From positions 148,632 to 212,631 of the forward strand of contig DBQM01000037.1 in the NCBI GenBank assembly GCA_002305725.1: a stretch of DNA of 64,000 nucleotides. The letters run 5' to 3'. Within the stretch, counting starts at the first letter, position 1. Every line of letters begins with the position of its first letter. Of this stretch, positions 51,136 to 60,601 are shown piece by piece. The translations under genes were made by a program, and so were the position numbers. This DNA is from Ruminococcus sp. UBA1394. Lineage in GTDB: Bacteria > Bacillota > Clostridia > Oscillospirales > Ruminococcaceae. Below the pieces are notes generated by a model. That model was not told the origin of the DNA. It saw only the letters and a program-made list of their open reading frames with translations, and did not search any database.

Positions 51136-51146
51136 AGTATATCACA
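51136..51146 (-). promoter_or_regulatory. Extended -10 box TGTGATATACT
   Basis: Minus-strand TGn-TATACT, 41 nt upstream of the 105-aa gene start (51095). Related to the TGTGGTAT boxes elsewhere in the element. Confidence 0.45.
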
Positions 51147-51164
51147 CATTTTATCAAAAAACAA

Positions 51165-52568
51165 CTATCCGAACCCGAAGCTTATCGCCTCGGATATTTC
51201 TTCCTGCGCTTCTTCCTGCGAGATCACAGAAGCGGACATTTCCTGTTCCGTTTCACAGCGTACCGCGCAGTCCGCAAGCTGAAACAGCAGCTTTGAGGTC
51301 TGTATGATTTCCTCCTTGGTACGGGATTGATTATACCGCAGATCACGAGTTACCGCCTTATATGCGTTTTTCAGATCATCCTGCTTGGAAGTCGTTTTAC
51401 CCTTGTCGGAATATGCCCGGTATTCATTAAACAGCTTGCTTTTGAGCCTGTCAAACATGGCGTTTTCGTTCTTTCCGCCGATAAAGAACGCCGAGGCCGC
51501 AAGCGCGTACTCGGCTAAATACCGATACTGTCCGTTTCGGAGCGTCTTAGAAAGCCTGTCGATAATACGGTCCGGACTGCACCTGAAATACCGCAGCTCT
51601 GACAAAGTTTCATAATAGATTTCTTTTCTTCTGTGAGGAACAGCCGCAAGAGCTTCAACGCCGTTTTCAGCTTTAAGACATTCGTTCCAGTCTTTAAACT
51701 CCGGCAATTTCCTTGATATATTCGTATAACCCTTTTCCTTTAATATATCCGTAAGCCTTTCCGCCGCGTCGATCCCGCCCTCGTCGTTGTCGGTGCAGAT
51801 AATAATCTCAGATATATGCTTATGAGTTTCCAGAGCTGTAATAACGGCGTTTTCATACACGCCGTTCATGGCAATATACGAGTGCTGCTGCCAGTTTTCG
51901 GGATTCAAAGTAAGATAGCTTAACATATCGATGGGAGCCTCAAACGCAAACAGCTTTTCCGATTCGCCGAAGTGTGCAAAGCTGTACCGAGTATCCGAAC
52001 CCCCGCAGGTTATTCTGAAAGTTTTTCCGAAAGAATTAGTTGAACGCTTGCTTGCCTGTCGCGGCGCCCCGCTTTCATCAATTCCTACAAACACGGCGTT
52101 GTGATGCTCCTTATCCTCATAAAGCGTATGCCGTTTTGCAAAGTACGAGATAATGTCAGGAGCAATAAACCGCTGTTTTATGAGGTAGGCGAACACTCTG
52201 TGCATATTTTCATTGGCTTCGGGCAATTTGAATTCTTTCGGTTTTTCCTCCCGCACAGCCGCTTTAGGCGGACTGTGGTACAGGGGAGTAACCGTGCGAC
52301 CTAACAGCTCCTGAACCGCAGTCTGAAAATCCATGCCGTAAAAATACCGCATGAACCTTACGGCTCCGCCGCCCACCTGATTTTTATGGTCGAACCATCT
52401 TGATCCGTTTATGGTAATACTGTCGTGCTTGCCGCTGCCGTCGTAGTAAACGAGCTTGTGTTCCCGCCCCGCCGATTCCAGCTTTTCTCCTCTCAGCCTC
52501 AGAAAATCGGCTAAATCTACGCTGTTCGCGGCAATTTTTTGTTCTTCTGTAAATGGGATATACGGCAT
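51165..52568 (-). CDS. DUF3991/Toprim primase-like protein
   Basis: 467 aa. The N-terminus has DUF3991 features (NSVDLADFLRLRGEKLESAG, NGSRWFDHKNQVGGGAVRFM, FQTAVQELLG) and a Toprim-like domain (FAFEAPIDMLSYL, EIIICTDNDEGGIDAAERLT). Such proteins prime or process the transferred single strand. A helical C-terminal region follows. CAGGAGGTGGAAA precedes the ATG. Typical neighbour of virD4 in this ICE group. Confidence 0.88.
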   Translation of the reverse strand: MPYIPFTEEQKIAANSVDLADFLRLRGEKLESAGREHKLVYYDGSGKHDSITINGSRWFDHKNQVGGGAVRFMRYFYGMDFQTAVQELLGRTVTPLYHSPPKAAVREEKPKEFKLPEANENMHRVFAYLIKQRFIAPDIISYFAKRHTLYEDKEHHNAVFVGIDESGAPRQASKRSTNSFGKTFRITCGGSDTRYSFAHFGESEKLFAFEAPIDMLSYLTLNPENWQQHSYIAMNGVYENAVITALETHKHISEIIICTDNDEGGIDAAERLTDILKEKGYTNISRKLPEFKDWNECLKAENGVEALAAVPHRRKEIYYETLSELRYFRCSPDRIIDRLSKTLRNGQYRYLAEYALAASAFFIGGKNENAMFDRLKSKLFNEYRAYSDKGKTTSKQDDLKNAYKAVTRDLRYNQSRTKEEIIQTSKLLFQLADCAVRCETEQEMSASVISQEEAQEEISEAISFGFG

Positions 52569-52640
52569 TTTCCACCTCCTGAAAAAGAAAAGCAGCCCTG
52601 CGGCCGCCTTTCCTTATTTTTTGATATTCTTTATACGCGT

Positions 52641-52901
52641 TCATCTCAGCAGAGAGACTATAAGCTTTGCTCCGAGCTTCATTGCAGATATTCCGATATT
52701 TTTTGCTACGACTGTTCCAAACTCTCCGATCAACTCGTCTAATTTCTGAGCGCCTTCCTTATCAGCGTACTTATCAAACAGCTTATTGAATCTGTCTATG
52801 ATGTCGCCGTACTCGGAGCTTAAGTACAGCGATCGGTCCAGTTCCTGTGTAAATTTATCGTACAGCTCGTCTGATATATCCACCCCTTTCACCTCCGACA
52901 C
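52641..52901 (-). CDS. Small helical ICE protein
   Basis: 86 aa: acidic helical N-part (DISDELYDKFTQELDRSLYL) and a hydrophobic or amphipathic C-terminus (GISAMKLGAKLIVSLLR). No family recognised. GGAGGTGAAAGGGGTGG lies upstream of the start, as does a TGTGGTAT promoter box. Co-oriented with the primase gene, 72 nt away. Confidence 0.65.
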   Translation of the reverse strand: MSEVKGVDISDELYDKFTQELDRSLYLSSEYGDIIDRFNKLFDKYADKEGAQKLDELIGEFGTVVAKNIGISAMKLGAKLIVSLLR

Positions 52902-52902
52902 T

Positions 52903-52913
52903 ACAATACCACA
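52903..52913 (-). promoter_or_regulatory. Extended -10 box TGTGGTATTGT
   Basis: Minus-strand TGG-TATTGT immediately upstream of the 86-aa gene. It lies only 2 nt from the annotated ATG, so the true start of that gene may be further inside or this box is chance. Confidence 0.35.
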
Positions 52914-53007
52914 CTATCCGCCAAATAGCTATATCATAACCCAACAATCTTCCGCGGCATTTTTTCCCGCTTTTATTGCATATCGGCTATACCTTTTCCC
53001 TTCATTT

Positions 53008-53340
53008 TTACATTCCGACGATAGACCAGACGTAAAGCGGAGCGGTCAGTGAAAACAGCAGACAGCCGAAAATTATTGCCGGAGCCGTCCATTCGAACTG
53101 ACCGTGCTTGCGGTAGTCCATGTACGCCAAAGAAAGCTTGGCAAAGAGCAGAATTGCCAGAACTACGTCTATCACAGGGAATACGACGTTGTTAACGATC
53201 GATTTTATCTGACTTTTTGCAGAGTACCATGTACTCTGCACAGCGCCTGCGACATCTCCGTCGGCGTATGCCGTTATACAGCAGAATACAGTCAGCAGGC
53301 ATACGGAAATTAAAAGCGCGGTTATTTTCTTCTTTTTCAT
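53008..53340 (-). CDS. CD1107/DUF3852-like membrane protein
   Basis: 110 aa. A signal-peptide-like N-terminus (ALLISVCLLTVFCCITAYAD) is followed by helices VVFPVIDVVLAILLFAKLSL and APAIIFGCLLFSLTAPLYVW. The pattern corresponds to the small CD1107-type membrane proteins of clostridial ICEs, perhaps VirB2/pilin-like channel components. GGAGGAAAA-ATG. Confidence 0.8.
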   Translation of the reverse strand: MKKKKITALLISVCLLTVFCCITAYADGDVAGAVQSTWYSAKSQIKSIVNNVVFPVIDVVLAILLFAKLSLAYMDYRKHGQFEWTAPAIIFGCLLFSLTAPLYVWSIVGM

Positions 53341-53365
53341 TTTTCCTCCATTCAGAACATTGAAA

Positions 53366-54142
53366 TCATACCTCTGTAAGCTTTCCCGTCAGCACAGTTC
53401 TGGAGGTTCCCTCCGCTCCGGTACAGGTGGACAGTGAAATAAACTTATCTTTTTCAGATACGCCGATATTTTTCCAAATAAAAGAGTTTTCTTTCAGACC
53501 GTCAAGCCAGACGGATATATCTTTTGTCACGTCGTAAAAGCCGCTGTAGCATTCCGGCTGTGATAGCGAGAAAAAGTCAATACGGTACACGCTGTCCGAA
53601 ACAGTCAGCCAGCCGACGGCGCGAGCTTCAAAATAGCTCTCGTCCGTAAAATTAATTACATCTGCAAACATAGAGCCGTTACGCATATTGTGACCGTAGA
53701 GAATATTTATTCCGTCTGAAAACTCCCGCGCGCATCTGCCGTCAAGAAAAACGGAGCCCGAATACAAATAGCCGTCGTCATACGACCTGTGAAGGTAATA
53801 ATCGTTATCTCCCGAATACATGACGGGATAGTTTATGCCCGTATCAGGAATATAAAGCCAGCCTATGGAACCGTCAAAATTGCGGCAAACCTCACGAACC
53901 TGTTCTGTCAGCTCCCGCTTTTTATCCTCCGGCAAACGCGCGGAATTGTCAGGCTCGTCAGTTATTTCCGCACGATCGGGCATACGCTCGTCAAACACGG
54001 CAATGTCGGGCATAAACGGCTTAAGCCTTCTGTAACTCAGCTTCTGGGCAAGATCGTTGCGAAACATTAAATATACGCCTCCCGAAATTAAAACGGCAGC
54101 TGTAATAGCAGCCGCCGTTCTCATTATTTTAGTTTTCTTCAT
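53366..54142 (-). CDS. srtB: Class B sortase
   Basis: 258 aa transpeptidase with an N-terminal membrane helix (AAAITAAVLISGGVYLMF). The catalytic triad is visible: His in LYGHNMRNGSMF (about 150), Cys in SLSTCTGAEG (about 239) and Arg in TSRTVLTGKL (about 247). GWLYIPDTGINYPVMYSGDN and YLHRSYDDGYLYSGSVFLD are SrtB hallmarks. It directly follows the large Cna_B surface protein, which is its probable substrate through PHTGD. Confidence 0.95.
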   Translation of the reverse strand: MKKTKIMRTAAAITAAVLISGGVYLMFRNDLAQKLSYRRLKPFMPDIAVFDERMPDRAEITDEPDNSARLPEDKKRELTEQVREVCRNFDGSIGWLYIPDTGINYPVMYSGDNDYYLHRSYDDGYLYSGSVFLDGRCAREFSDGINILYGHNMRNGSMFADVINFTDESYFEARAVGWLTVSDSVYRIDFFSLSQPECYSGFYDVTKDISVWLDGLKENSFIWKNIGVSEKDKFISLSTCTGAEGTSRTVLTGKLTEV

Positions 54143-54147
54143 AAAGC

Positions 54148-57100
54148 TCAGTCCTTATCAATAAAGTCGGGACACTCCGACGCTTTCCTTATTTCTTCCG
54201 TCCTTATTCTCTCAAGCTCTTTTCTTTTTCGTATTTTACAGCTTACGAGCAGAGCGCAAAGACCTGACAGTCCTCCGGCTATCATAAGCCATGCGGCGGT
54301 ATTGCTTCGGCTGTCGCCGGTATGAGGAGTATCCTGCGGTATCTCTTTCTGTTCAGCCTCGTCAATCATAACGATCAGCGGATTGCCGTTTTCAGATACG
54401 GCGGTCGTTTCAGCGCCGTCAACCGTGACCGTACCGTCATTAAGGACTTCAAAGCAAATATCCGTCGCCAAAATATATCCCTCCGGAGCGGCGGTTTCTT
54501 TCAGAATATATTTTCCGGCATAAAGCTTTGCGACAATATGATTAGTTCCGTCTGATACCCACTGTTCGATTACCTTTCCGTTTGAATTTAAAAGCTGCAT
54601 TTGCGCTCCTTTAAGCTCGTTTCCGTCCGCGTCCCGCTTGGATATTTCCACAGTAACAGGCTTGTTTTCAATTTCGATTCTGATAATCTCATCATTTTCT
54701 GAAATTGTCACAGGATAGCTTTCATCGCTTAAAATATATCCGTCGGGCGCTGAAAGTTCTCTGATAACATACCCGCCAAATGGAATGTCGGCAAAAGAAA
54801 AACAGCCCTTGTCGTCCGACTTGGCTGTCATTAACGCGTTTTCTTCCGTAAATTCTGTGCAGTCCATTGCAAACAGACCGAACAGAGCGTTTTCAAGAGG
54901 GTCGCCGCTTTCGTTTGTCTTGATACCTTCTATTTTTCCGCGCTTAAGGCGATTCTCAAATGTTCCGCAGTCGATTGAAACCGTCTGAATATCCTGTCCC
55001 TGATATTCAAATGTTACAAGGTATTTTTCGCCGTTCAGGACGTAATGCTCGTCTGTGCCGATTTCCTGAACGTAATATTTTCCGAACGGAAGCTGAACGT
55101 CAAATTTTGCGGTCATATTCTCATCAAGGCTGATTTCAGAAATCAGTCCGTCGGCAGGAATAACCGTACCGTCGGCGGCGGTCAGAGCCTCTGCGGCAAA
55201 CAGTCCGAAGCGGACGTTTGTATACTCGTCTGAATTGCCGATATTAAACAGCCCGTCCTGTTCCATAAGCTTGGAAAGCGTTATTTCTACGCCCTGATAT
55301 TCATTGAAAAAGCTTGTATTTACCGTATCTCTGACTTCAATTTCCTGTCCCGCATAGGTAAGCTCGATAAATTGCGATTCGCCGTTAAGAACATATCCGT
55401 CGGGAGCATGAATTTCCTTTATTTCATACTTTCCGAGATAGAGCGGATCGGTTTCAGCATAGCCGTTTTCATCTGTTGCGATTTCAGCTACAATGTCGCC
55501 TGCGTTTGCTCTTACCGTTCCGTCGGCCGTTATTATGTCTTCTCCTGCAATTATCTGAAATACCGCGCCGGAAAGCTTTCCGTCTGAAAATACAGGAGTG
55601 TAAGTCGTAAGGTTTTCTATAGCATTTCCGTTTTCATCTGTATATGCGGATGATGAAACTGCCGCGCTTGCAAAAATATCTCCTGTTTTCTGAACGCTGA
55701 TTTTTCCCTTTTGAGCCTTGTTGAATTTTTCAACCGTTATAACCTCTTCCTTACCGTCGACCGTAAAGGGAACGGCTTCACTGCCGAGAAAATATCCCTC
55801 CGCCGTCTGCACCTCATGAAGCTCGTAATCTCCGTATACAAGCTCGTTGGGGAGCGTTAACGTTCCGCTTTCGTCAGTATAGAATACGTCAAGGATCATT
55901 TCCGTCGGATAGTTTATTTTCTGTTCAACATAACGGGAATTTTTACAGTCCCAAACCTTAAAGCCGATACCCGAAACGGGGATCAGATTGCCTGTTTCAG
56001 CGTCCTTTTTTACGATCCTGACGTAGGAGGTCAGCGCTGCGTCGTTGATAAGGTAGAAATATTCCTTTTCGTTTTCGCTGATAATTACGTCAAAATCCTC
56101 TATCCATTCTGTGTTTTCCCAGCCCTTGGTCTGATGAACCGTATATGTTCCGTAGGGCAGCGTTTTTGTAGCTGCAAAGCCGTTTTCATCGCATACAAGA
56201 TAATCTCTTTCAGAATCCTTTGCGCTTTCATAGCTTCCTGACGATTTAAGGTAAACCTCGAATTCCGCTCCTGCTTCGGGAGTTTCTATCTGCGTCGTTC
56301 CGTCGTCGCTGTGCTTGATAATTGAGATTTTGCCTTTGATAACATCTTCGGTTACATTTACTGAAATATGATTGCTTTCAATGGTGTAATTTTCAGCTTC
56401 TGCACCGATTGAATAGACAGTCGGATCAAGCCTGTACCCCTCCGACGGGCTTATTTCCTGAATAGTATAATTTCCGCAGACATATTCCCTCGTTTTGAAA
56501 TATCCCTTTTCGTCGGTAGTATAGGTATCGATCAGCTCTCCGTCCCTGTACAGTCCGTAGACCGCTCCCGCAAGGCTTGCATTGCCCTGTGGATCGACGT
56601 TCTCGGAATCCTTTTTTATTACCTCGGCGGTAAATTTCTTAAGAGCGTTTTTAAATGTTTTTGAAACTGTCGCGTCGGCTGTCAAGGTCGCTGTCTGGTC
56701 CGCCGGAACAACATATTTAACGGGTACGTTTTTCTCGGAAATGGTGTAAGCGATCTTTTTATTATCCTTATCATATACGGGAATATCGGAAAGAACTGCC
56801 GTACCCTCGCCGTTAGTGGTAACAGTATAGGTTTTGCCGCCGCCGGAAATCGTAAAGGTCCTGCCGCCGTTTTCTCCGTCCTCCGACTGCTTGTTTATTT
56901 TTATAGCTCCTGTCTTTAACGTATTGGAGAATGAAACGGAAGCTGTTTTGCCCGCCGAAACCGTAACCTTTTTCGTCTGCTGTTTTTCATAACGGGCAGG
57001 TACGACCTCGGTTACGGTATATTCTCCCGCCGCAAGATCGGGTATATTTATTTTACCGTTCCTGTCCGTTTTTACCTTATACGTTTTTCCGTTTCCTAAG

Positions 57101-58092
57101 ACGATAAACTCAATATCCGCTACTATACCGTCCTCGGAGGTCTTGATAATTTCGAGCGTTCCGTTTTCTACTCCCTTGACCGCCGCGTAGTATTTTCTCG
57201 GATCGGCTTTTAGCTCCGCTAACGTCTGCTTTGAATCGCTTGTAAGCGTCAGGAATCCGGTCAGCTCTCCCGATTCCTTAACGTTGTTCTGAGTCAGAGT
57301 AACCACAGCGGTCTTTCCGCTGTCCGCCTTTATTTTCAAAGCGTTTCCCGATTTTGATATAACGGAGCCGTCTGTAACTGCCGCGTCAAAGTCTGATAGA
57401 ACATTGTTTTTATCGGTAAAAGTATATGTTCCGTCGCTGTTTGCCTGCACTGCATTTTTCTTGGCAGAGGAGGTCGTACTTTTTGCGAACGATATGGATT
57501 TTGAATGTTCTTTGATATCGGCTTCATACTCGTAATAGTAACCGCTTACTATCTGGGCGGCATAGTCGCTTTGAAAATTATCAAGAAGCTTTTCAACAGA
57601 GGTATAGCCGTTATCAACTCTATTGAAATTTATATCTCTCTGACCTACCAGCGCTTCCCATACAAGTAACTGTGTTGCCGTGTAACGGTAATATGATTCT
57701 AACGTATCAAGATTACCTGTAAATGCGTATAAAAAAATTCTTCCTATTGAAGTATGGATTTCTTCTGTATTTAAAGTTTTATTTCTTACAGTCTTTAAAT
57801 AATCCATAGCGGCATCTTCATTAAACATATCTCCGCTTGCAACGGATTTTCCAGGCTCCATACAGTATACAGCCCTCATGCTGTCGGCTGTGTGTATCAT
57901 ACACCAGTAATCTTCGGCGCGGACCGTATATCCTTCGCCTATGGTTATATCCTTTTTTGTAGCAAGCGCGTCGGCGTTTTCTATCTGCACTTTTGTTTCC
58001 GCCGCAAACGCTGTGAACGCCGCAGGAAGCATGGTCAATATGATCGCGATTACCGATAAAATCGATATTCCTTTTTTCAATACATTCTTCAT
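54148..58092 (-). CDS. Sortase-anchored adhesin: thioester domain plus Cna_B/SpaA repeats
   Basis: 1314 aa. Signal peptide at 1-31 (ends FTAFAAE). A thioester domain at about 55-190: C77 in YCMEPGKS and Q141 in TATQLLVWEA can form the Cys-Gln thioester that reacts with host or cell-surface amines. Then about eight Cna_B/SpaA-type beta modules (GTLEIIKTSEDG, GAIKINKQSEDGEN, GKISIIKHSDDGTT and others, many with Lys ... Glu patterns for isopeptide bonds). C-terminus DTPHTGDSRS, hydrophobic helix, basic tail: a non-canonical sorting signal. Likely used to hold recipient cells during mating. AAGGAAATCGTAT-ATG. Confidence 0.92.
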   Translation of the reverse strand: MKNVLKKGISILSVIAIILTMLPAAFTAFAAETKVQIENADALATKKDITIGEGYTVRAEDYWCMIHTADSMRAVYCMEPGKSVASGDMFNEDAAMDYLKTVRNKTLNTEEIHTSIGRIFLYAFTGNLDTLESYYRYTATQLLVWEALVGQRDINFNRVDNGYTSVEKLLDNFQSDYAAQIVSGYYYEYEADIKEHSKSISFAKSTTSSAKKNAVQANSDGTYTFTDKNNVLSDFDAAVTDGSVISKSGNALKIKADSGKTAVVTLTQNNVKESGELTGFLTLTSDSKQTLAELKADPRKYYAAVKGVENGTLEIIKTSEDGIVADIEFIVLGNGKTYKVKTDRNGKINIPDLAAGEYTVTEVVPARYEKQQTKKVTVSAGKTASVSFSNTLKTGAIKINKQSEDGENGGRTFTISGGGKTYTVTTNGEGTAVLSDIPVYDKDNKKIAYTISEKNVPVKYVVPADQTATLTADATVSKTFKNALKKFTAEVIKKDSENVDPQGNASLAGAVYGLYRDGELIDTYTTDEKGYFKTREYVCGNYTIQEISPSEGYRLDPTVYSIGAEAENYTIESNHISVNVTEDVIKGKISIIKHSDDGTTQIETPEAGAEFEVYLKSSGSYESAKDSERDYLVCDENGFAATKTLPYGTYTVHQTKGWENTEWIEDFDVIISENEKEYFYLINDAALTSYVRIVKKDAETGNLIPVSGIGFKVWDCKNSRYVEQKINYPTEMILDVFYTDESGTLTLPNELVYGDYELHEVQTAEGYFLGSEAVPFTVDGKEEVITVEKFNKAQKGKISVQKTGDIFASAAVSSSAYTDENGNAIENLTTYTPVFSDGKLSGAVFQIIAGEDIITADGTVRANAGDIVAEIATDENGYAETDPLYLGKYEIKEIHAPDGYVLNGESQFIELTYAGQEIEVRDTVNTSFFNEYQGVEITLSKLMEQDGLFNIGNSDEYTNVRFGLFAAEALTAADGTVIPADGLISEISLDENMTAKFDVQLPFGKYYVQEIGTDEHYVLNGEKYLVTFEYQGQDIQTVSIDCGTFENRLKRGKIEGIKTNESGDPLENALFGLFAMDCTEFTEENALMTAKSDDKGCFSFADIPFGGYVIRELSAPDGYILSDESYPVTISENDEIIRIEIENKPVTVEISKRDADGNELKGAQMQLLNSNGKVIEQWVSDGTNHIVAKLYAGKYILKETAAPEGYILATDICFEVLNDGTVTVDGAETTAVSENGNPLIVMIDEAEQKEIPQDTPHTGDSRSNTAAWLMIAGGLSGLCALLVSCKIRKRKELERIRTEEIRKASECPDFIDKD

Positions 58093-58116
58093 ATACGATT
58101 TCCTTTCTTAAACATA

Positions 58117-58147
58117 AAAAAGACCGATGTTTTTACCATCGGTCTTT
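58117..58147 (-). terminator. Intrinsic terminator
   Basis: AAAGACCGATG and CATCGGTCTTT form an 11-bp stem around TAAAAA-type loop, then TTTATG on the minus strand. It separates the lipoprotein gene (stop 58167) from the adhesin gene. Confidence 0.85.
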
Positions 58148-58166
58148 ACGCTTATTTTATTTCATT

Positions 58167-59012
58167 TTACCACATCAAATACAAGTCGTAGGTTCCGTCG
58201 TCTTGCTTTTCCCAATATATATAAATATATATACACTCAGAAATATCTTCTTTGGTTTCACCGTTATCAAGCCATTCGCTATACATGGTTTTAATGCGGG
58301 AATCAACGCCCGTCTTATACTCGGAAACTGTTTCATGAAAATCTCCGGCTATAGGCGTATCCCACGAATAACCGTTCCAAGGATCAACGTAACCGCTTAA
58401 AATTACGGCTCCTTCATTGTTACAGTCCGGGCACTCTGTTCCGATACCGTAAGACTTAGCAGCCTGTTTGATATATCCGTTTATCTCTGATATATCTGCC
58501 TGTGAAAGTCCCTGCGGCTGAGGCTCAGGAGCTTCTGTCGGTTTTGGCTTTGGCTTTTCGGTTTTCTTTGCAGTTGTGGTTTTTTTCTGAGTTTGACTTG
58601 GCTTCTCGGTTTTCCGCGAAGCTGTCGTATTCTGACTTTGCGGCTGAGTTTGACCGCCGTTATTTCCTCCCGTTTGATAATTGCCGTTATTATCCTGTTC
58701 GTTACCGTACCGCGGCGCTTGGGTAGTTACGTCGGCCTTCTTGCTGCTCTTTTTGGTACCGCTTTTCTTTTCCGTACTTTTCGCCGTACTTTCAGACGTG
58801 GTTTTTACCGTTGTTTTCGGCGATTCTGTTGTTTTTACGGAAGTTGTCGTCTTAACTGACGAAGCCGTTGATACGGGCGCGGTCGTTACCGTTGAGGCAG
58901 CCGAAGCCGATTCGGTTTTTCCCGCCCGAAGCTCAGCTCCGTCCGTTTCTGTTTTTCCGCAGCCTGACAGCGCAAGTCCGCATATTATCAATACCGCCAA
59001 TGTCCTTTTCAT
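58167..59012 (-). CDS. Lipoprotein with Thr/Lys-rich stalk
   Basis: 281 aa. Lipobox LALSGC (Cys about 17), then a low-complexity Thr/Ser/Lys/Pro/Gln stalk from 25 to 165 and a small folded C-terminal domain (LSQADISEINGYIKQAAKSY, GIGTECPDCNNEGAVI with a CxxC, WDTPIAGDFHETVSEYKTGV). The frame starts at 59063, but ATG at 59012 begins the signal peptide. It likely projects through the wall beside the adhesin. Function unknown. Confidence 0.8.
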   Translation of the reverse strand: MKRTLAVLIICGLALSGCGKTETDGAELRAGKTESASAASTVTTAPVSTASSVKTTTSVKTTESPKTTVKTTSESTAKSTEKKSGTKKSSKKADVTTQAPRYGNEQDNNGNYQTGGNNGGQTQPQSQNTTASRKTEKPSQTQKKTTTAKKTEKPKPKPTEAPEPQPQGLSQADISEINGYIKQAAKSYGIGTECPDCNNEGAVILSGYVDPWNGYSWDTPIAGDFHETVSEYKTGVDSRIKTMYSEWLDNGETKEDISECIYIYIYWEKQDDGTYDLYLMW

Positions 59013-59058
59013 AATTGTCACACCCCGTGTATATATTTCAGCCTTTGCTGTTAAATCC

Positions 59059-59069
59059 AGCATACCACA
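59059..59069 (-). promoter_or_regulatory. Extended -10 box TGTGGTATGCT
   Basis: Minus-strand TGG-TATGCT 47 nt upstream of the lipoprotein start at 59012; same family as the boxes at 12709 and 15001. Confidence 0.45.
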
Positions 59070-59164
59070 CTGCCGCGCGGATATCTACCGTTTACGGAAA
59101 AATTCTACCTGTCAGACAAACCGAGCAAGGGTTTTTACAGCATAACCAATAAAAGCTTACGTTT

Positions 59165-59190
59165 AAAAAATACCATAATTATTGGTATTT
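59165..59190 (-). terminator. Intrinsic terminator
   Basis: AAATACCA and TGGTATTT around a 7-nt loop, followed by TTTTAAAC on the minus strand, just after the stop at 59201. Confidence 0.75.
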
Positions 59191-59200
59191 GTCAACATCT

Positions 59201-60583
59201 TTACATAATAATCGTCAAGCCGTCCTCCTGCAGGGAAGGCGATTCCTCCGGCTCTAATACGGGCTGTGCCAGCGCCGCAAGGTATTTGACGATCTGGGGG
59301 GAGGTCAAAGAGCGGCTGTCCCAGCCGTCGTTTGTAAGCTCGTTGCCTGAAATATACAGCGTACCGTGAACAAGTACTCCGCCTATGACTCTGTTGGGTT
59401 CATAATCATAGAGCAGAAATTCTTCGTTGCACCATGCGACCGCGTCGTTGTCAGGCTCGAAATATATCGGTTCAATACGCCCTCCCACCACTGACTGCAT
59501 TGCCTGAAGCTCGCGTCTGATCTCAGCGACATAGGGCGCTTTTACAGCCTCCGCGACGACTATTCTCATCATATCCAGATGATCTGTCCGTAATATATCA
59601 AAATCTATCGGTCTGAAGCCCACGCTGTCGCAGAAGTAAAAGCCCTTGTCCTTTCCGCCGCAGACCTCTATCACATTGCTTACCGACATGGCTTCTCCGC
59701 AGTAGCCGGGAGGCAATTTATCCGAATTGCAAAGCGCAAAAACTTCTTCAAGATTTCCGCAGTTTACGGTACCGCCGTATACCTGACGGTAGTTTTCAGC
59801 CTTTACACCTCCGTGCGATTGTGTGTAATCGTAGTCCATAAACGCAAGCTTGTTTTCGTCCTTTTCATGGTCTATCTGAAATATCCTTATCTTCATCTGC
59901 GGAGCCTCCATATACTCGAGCCGTTTCACCGCCCACTTCGGAAGCTGCTCTCTGTCCGCGATACCTATAAACTCCCCGCGGCGCAAAGAAGCTCTGTCCC
60001 CGTCGATGAGATAGTTACCGAACACCAGTCCGCCGGGTTTTTCCGGATCGCATCCGCAGCCGTCAGCGGCGTAGAAATACTGGTATTCCGGCTTTCTGTA
60101 TTCCTCTGTCAGAAGCTCCGGCTTTATTATCATCAGCTTATTCGTATAGTCCTGCGGTTCATCTGAATGAACGCATTGCTTGCTGCCGAGAAGCCCTAAC
60201 CGGGCATATTTTTCACGGACCTGCTCGGTAAAGCCGTTAAGCACGGCAGGGTGACAGTCGGAGCAGTATTCTATCGTTTCTTTTTGAGATATATGGCTTG
60301 GAATCACAGACTTCGCCCACGCCTTATTATCCTCCGAGAACCTGCCGTCGTTAGCGTTGTTTCTGATACTTGCCGCAAGTACCCACATGGCGCGGTCGTA
60401 TCCGAATCTTGCAATTACGCTCTCCGCTCCCGAATCGCTTAAGCTGTATCCGTCGAAGCTTTCGGAAGCCGCTTTGTCAATCTCCTTGCAGCAGCGTATA
60501 TTTTCAATACGGCTTTCCCGCCATAGTTCGGTTTCCTCGCATATTTTTGCCTCTTCATAGGATTTTCTGTACAGAAATCTCAT
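59201..60583 (-). CDS. DUF3849/YodL/DUF3846-type ICE protein
   Basis: 460 aa. N-terminal DUF3849 (YRKSYEEAKICEETELWRES, VIARFGYDRAMWVLAASIR), a central YodL-like stretch (MKIRIFQIDHEKDENKLAFM) and a C-terminal DUF3846 (VVGGRIEPIYFEPDNDAVAW, RVIGGVLVHGTLYISG). Such composite proteins are markers of clostridial conjugative elements; their role is unknown, perhaps control or antirestriction. AAAGGACGGATAAATT precedes the ATG. Confidence 0.85.
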   Translation of the reverse strand: MRFLYRKSYEEAKICEETELWRESRIENIRCCKEIDKAASESFDGYSLSDSGAESVIARFGYDRAMWVLAASIRNNANDGRFSEDNKAWAKSVIPSHISQKETIEYCSDCHPAVLNGFTEQVREKYARLGLLGSKQCVHSDEPQDYTNKLMIIKPELLTEEYRKPEYQYFYAADGCGCDPEKPGGLVFGNYLIDGDRASLRRGEFIGIADREQLPKWAVKRLEYMEAPQMKIRIFQIDHEKDENKLAFMDYDYTQSHGGVKAENYRQVYGGTVNCGNLEEVFALCNSDKLPPGYCGEAMSVSNVIEVCGGKDKGFYFCDSVGFRPIDFDILRTDHLDMMRIVVAEAVKAPYVAEIRRELQAMQSVVGGRIEPIYFEPDNDAVAWCNEEFLLYDYEPNRVIGGVLVHGTLYISGNELTNDGWDSRSLTSPQIVKYLAALAQPVLEPEESPSLQEDGLTIIM

Positions 60584-60601
60584 AATTTATCCGTCCTTTC
60601 T

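Noticed and set aside
52384..52644. 86-aa frame overlapping the primase gene start
   Set aside because: Mostly antiphase to the primase coding sequence; only the first codons are outside it and composition is atypical.
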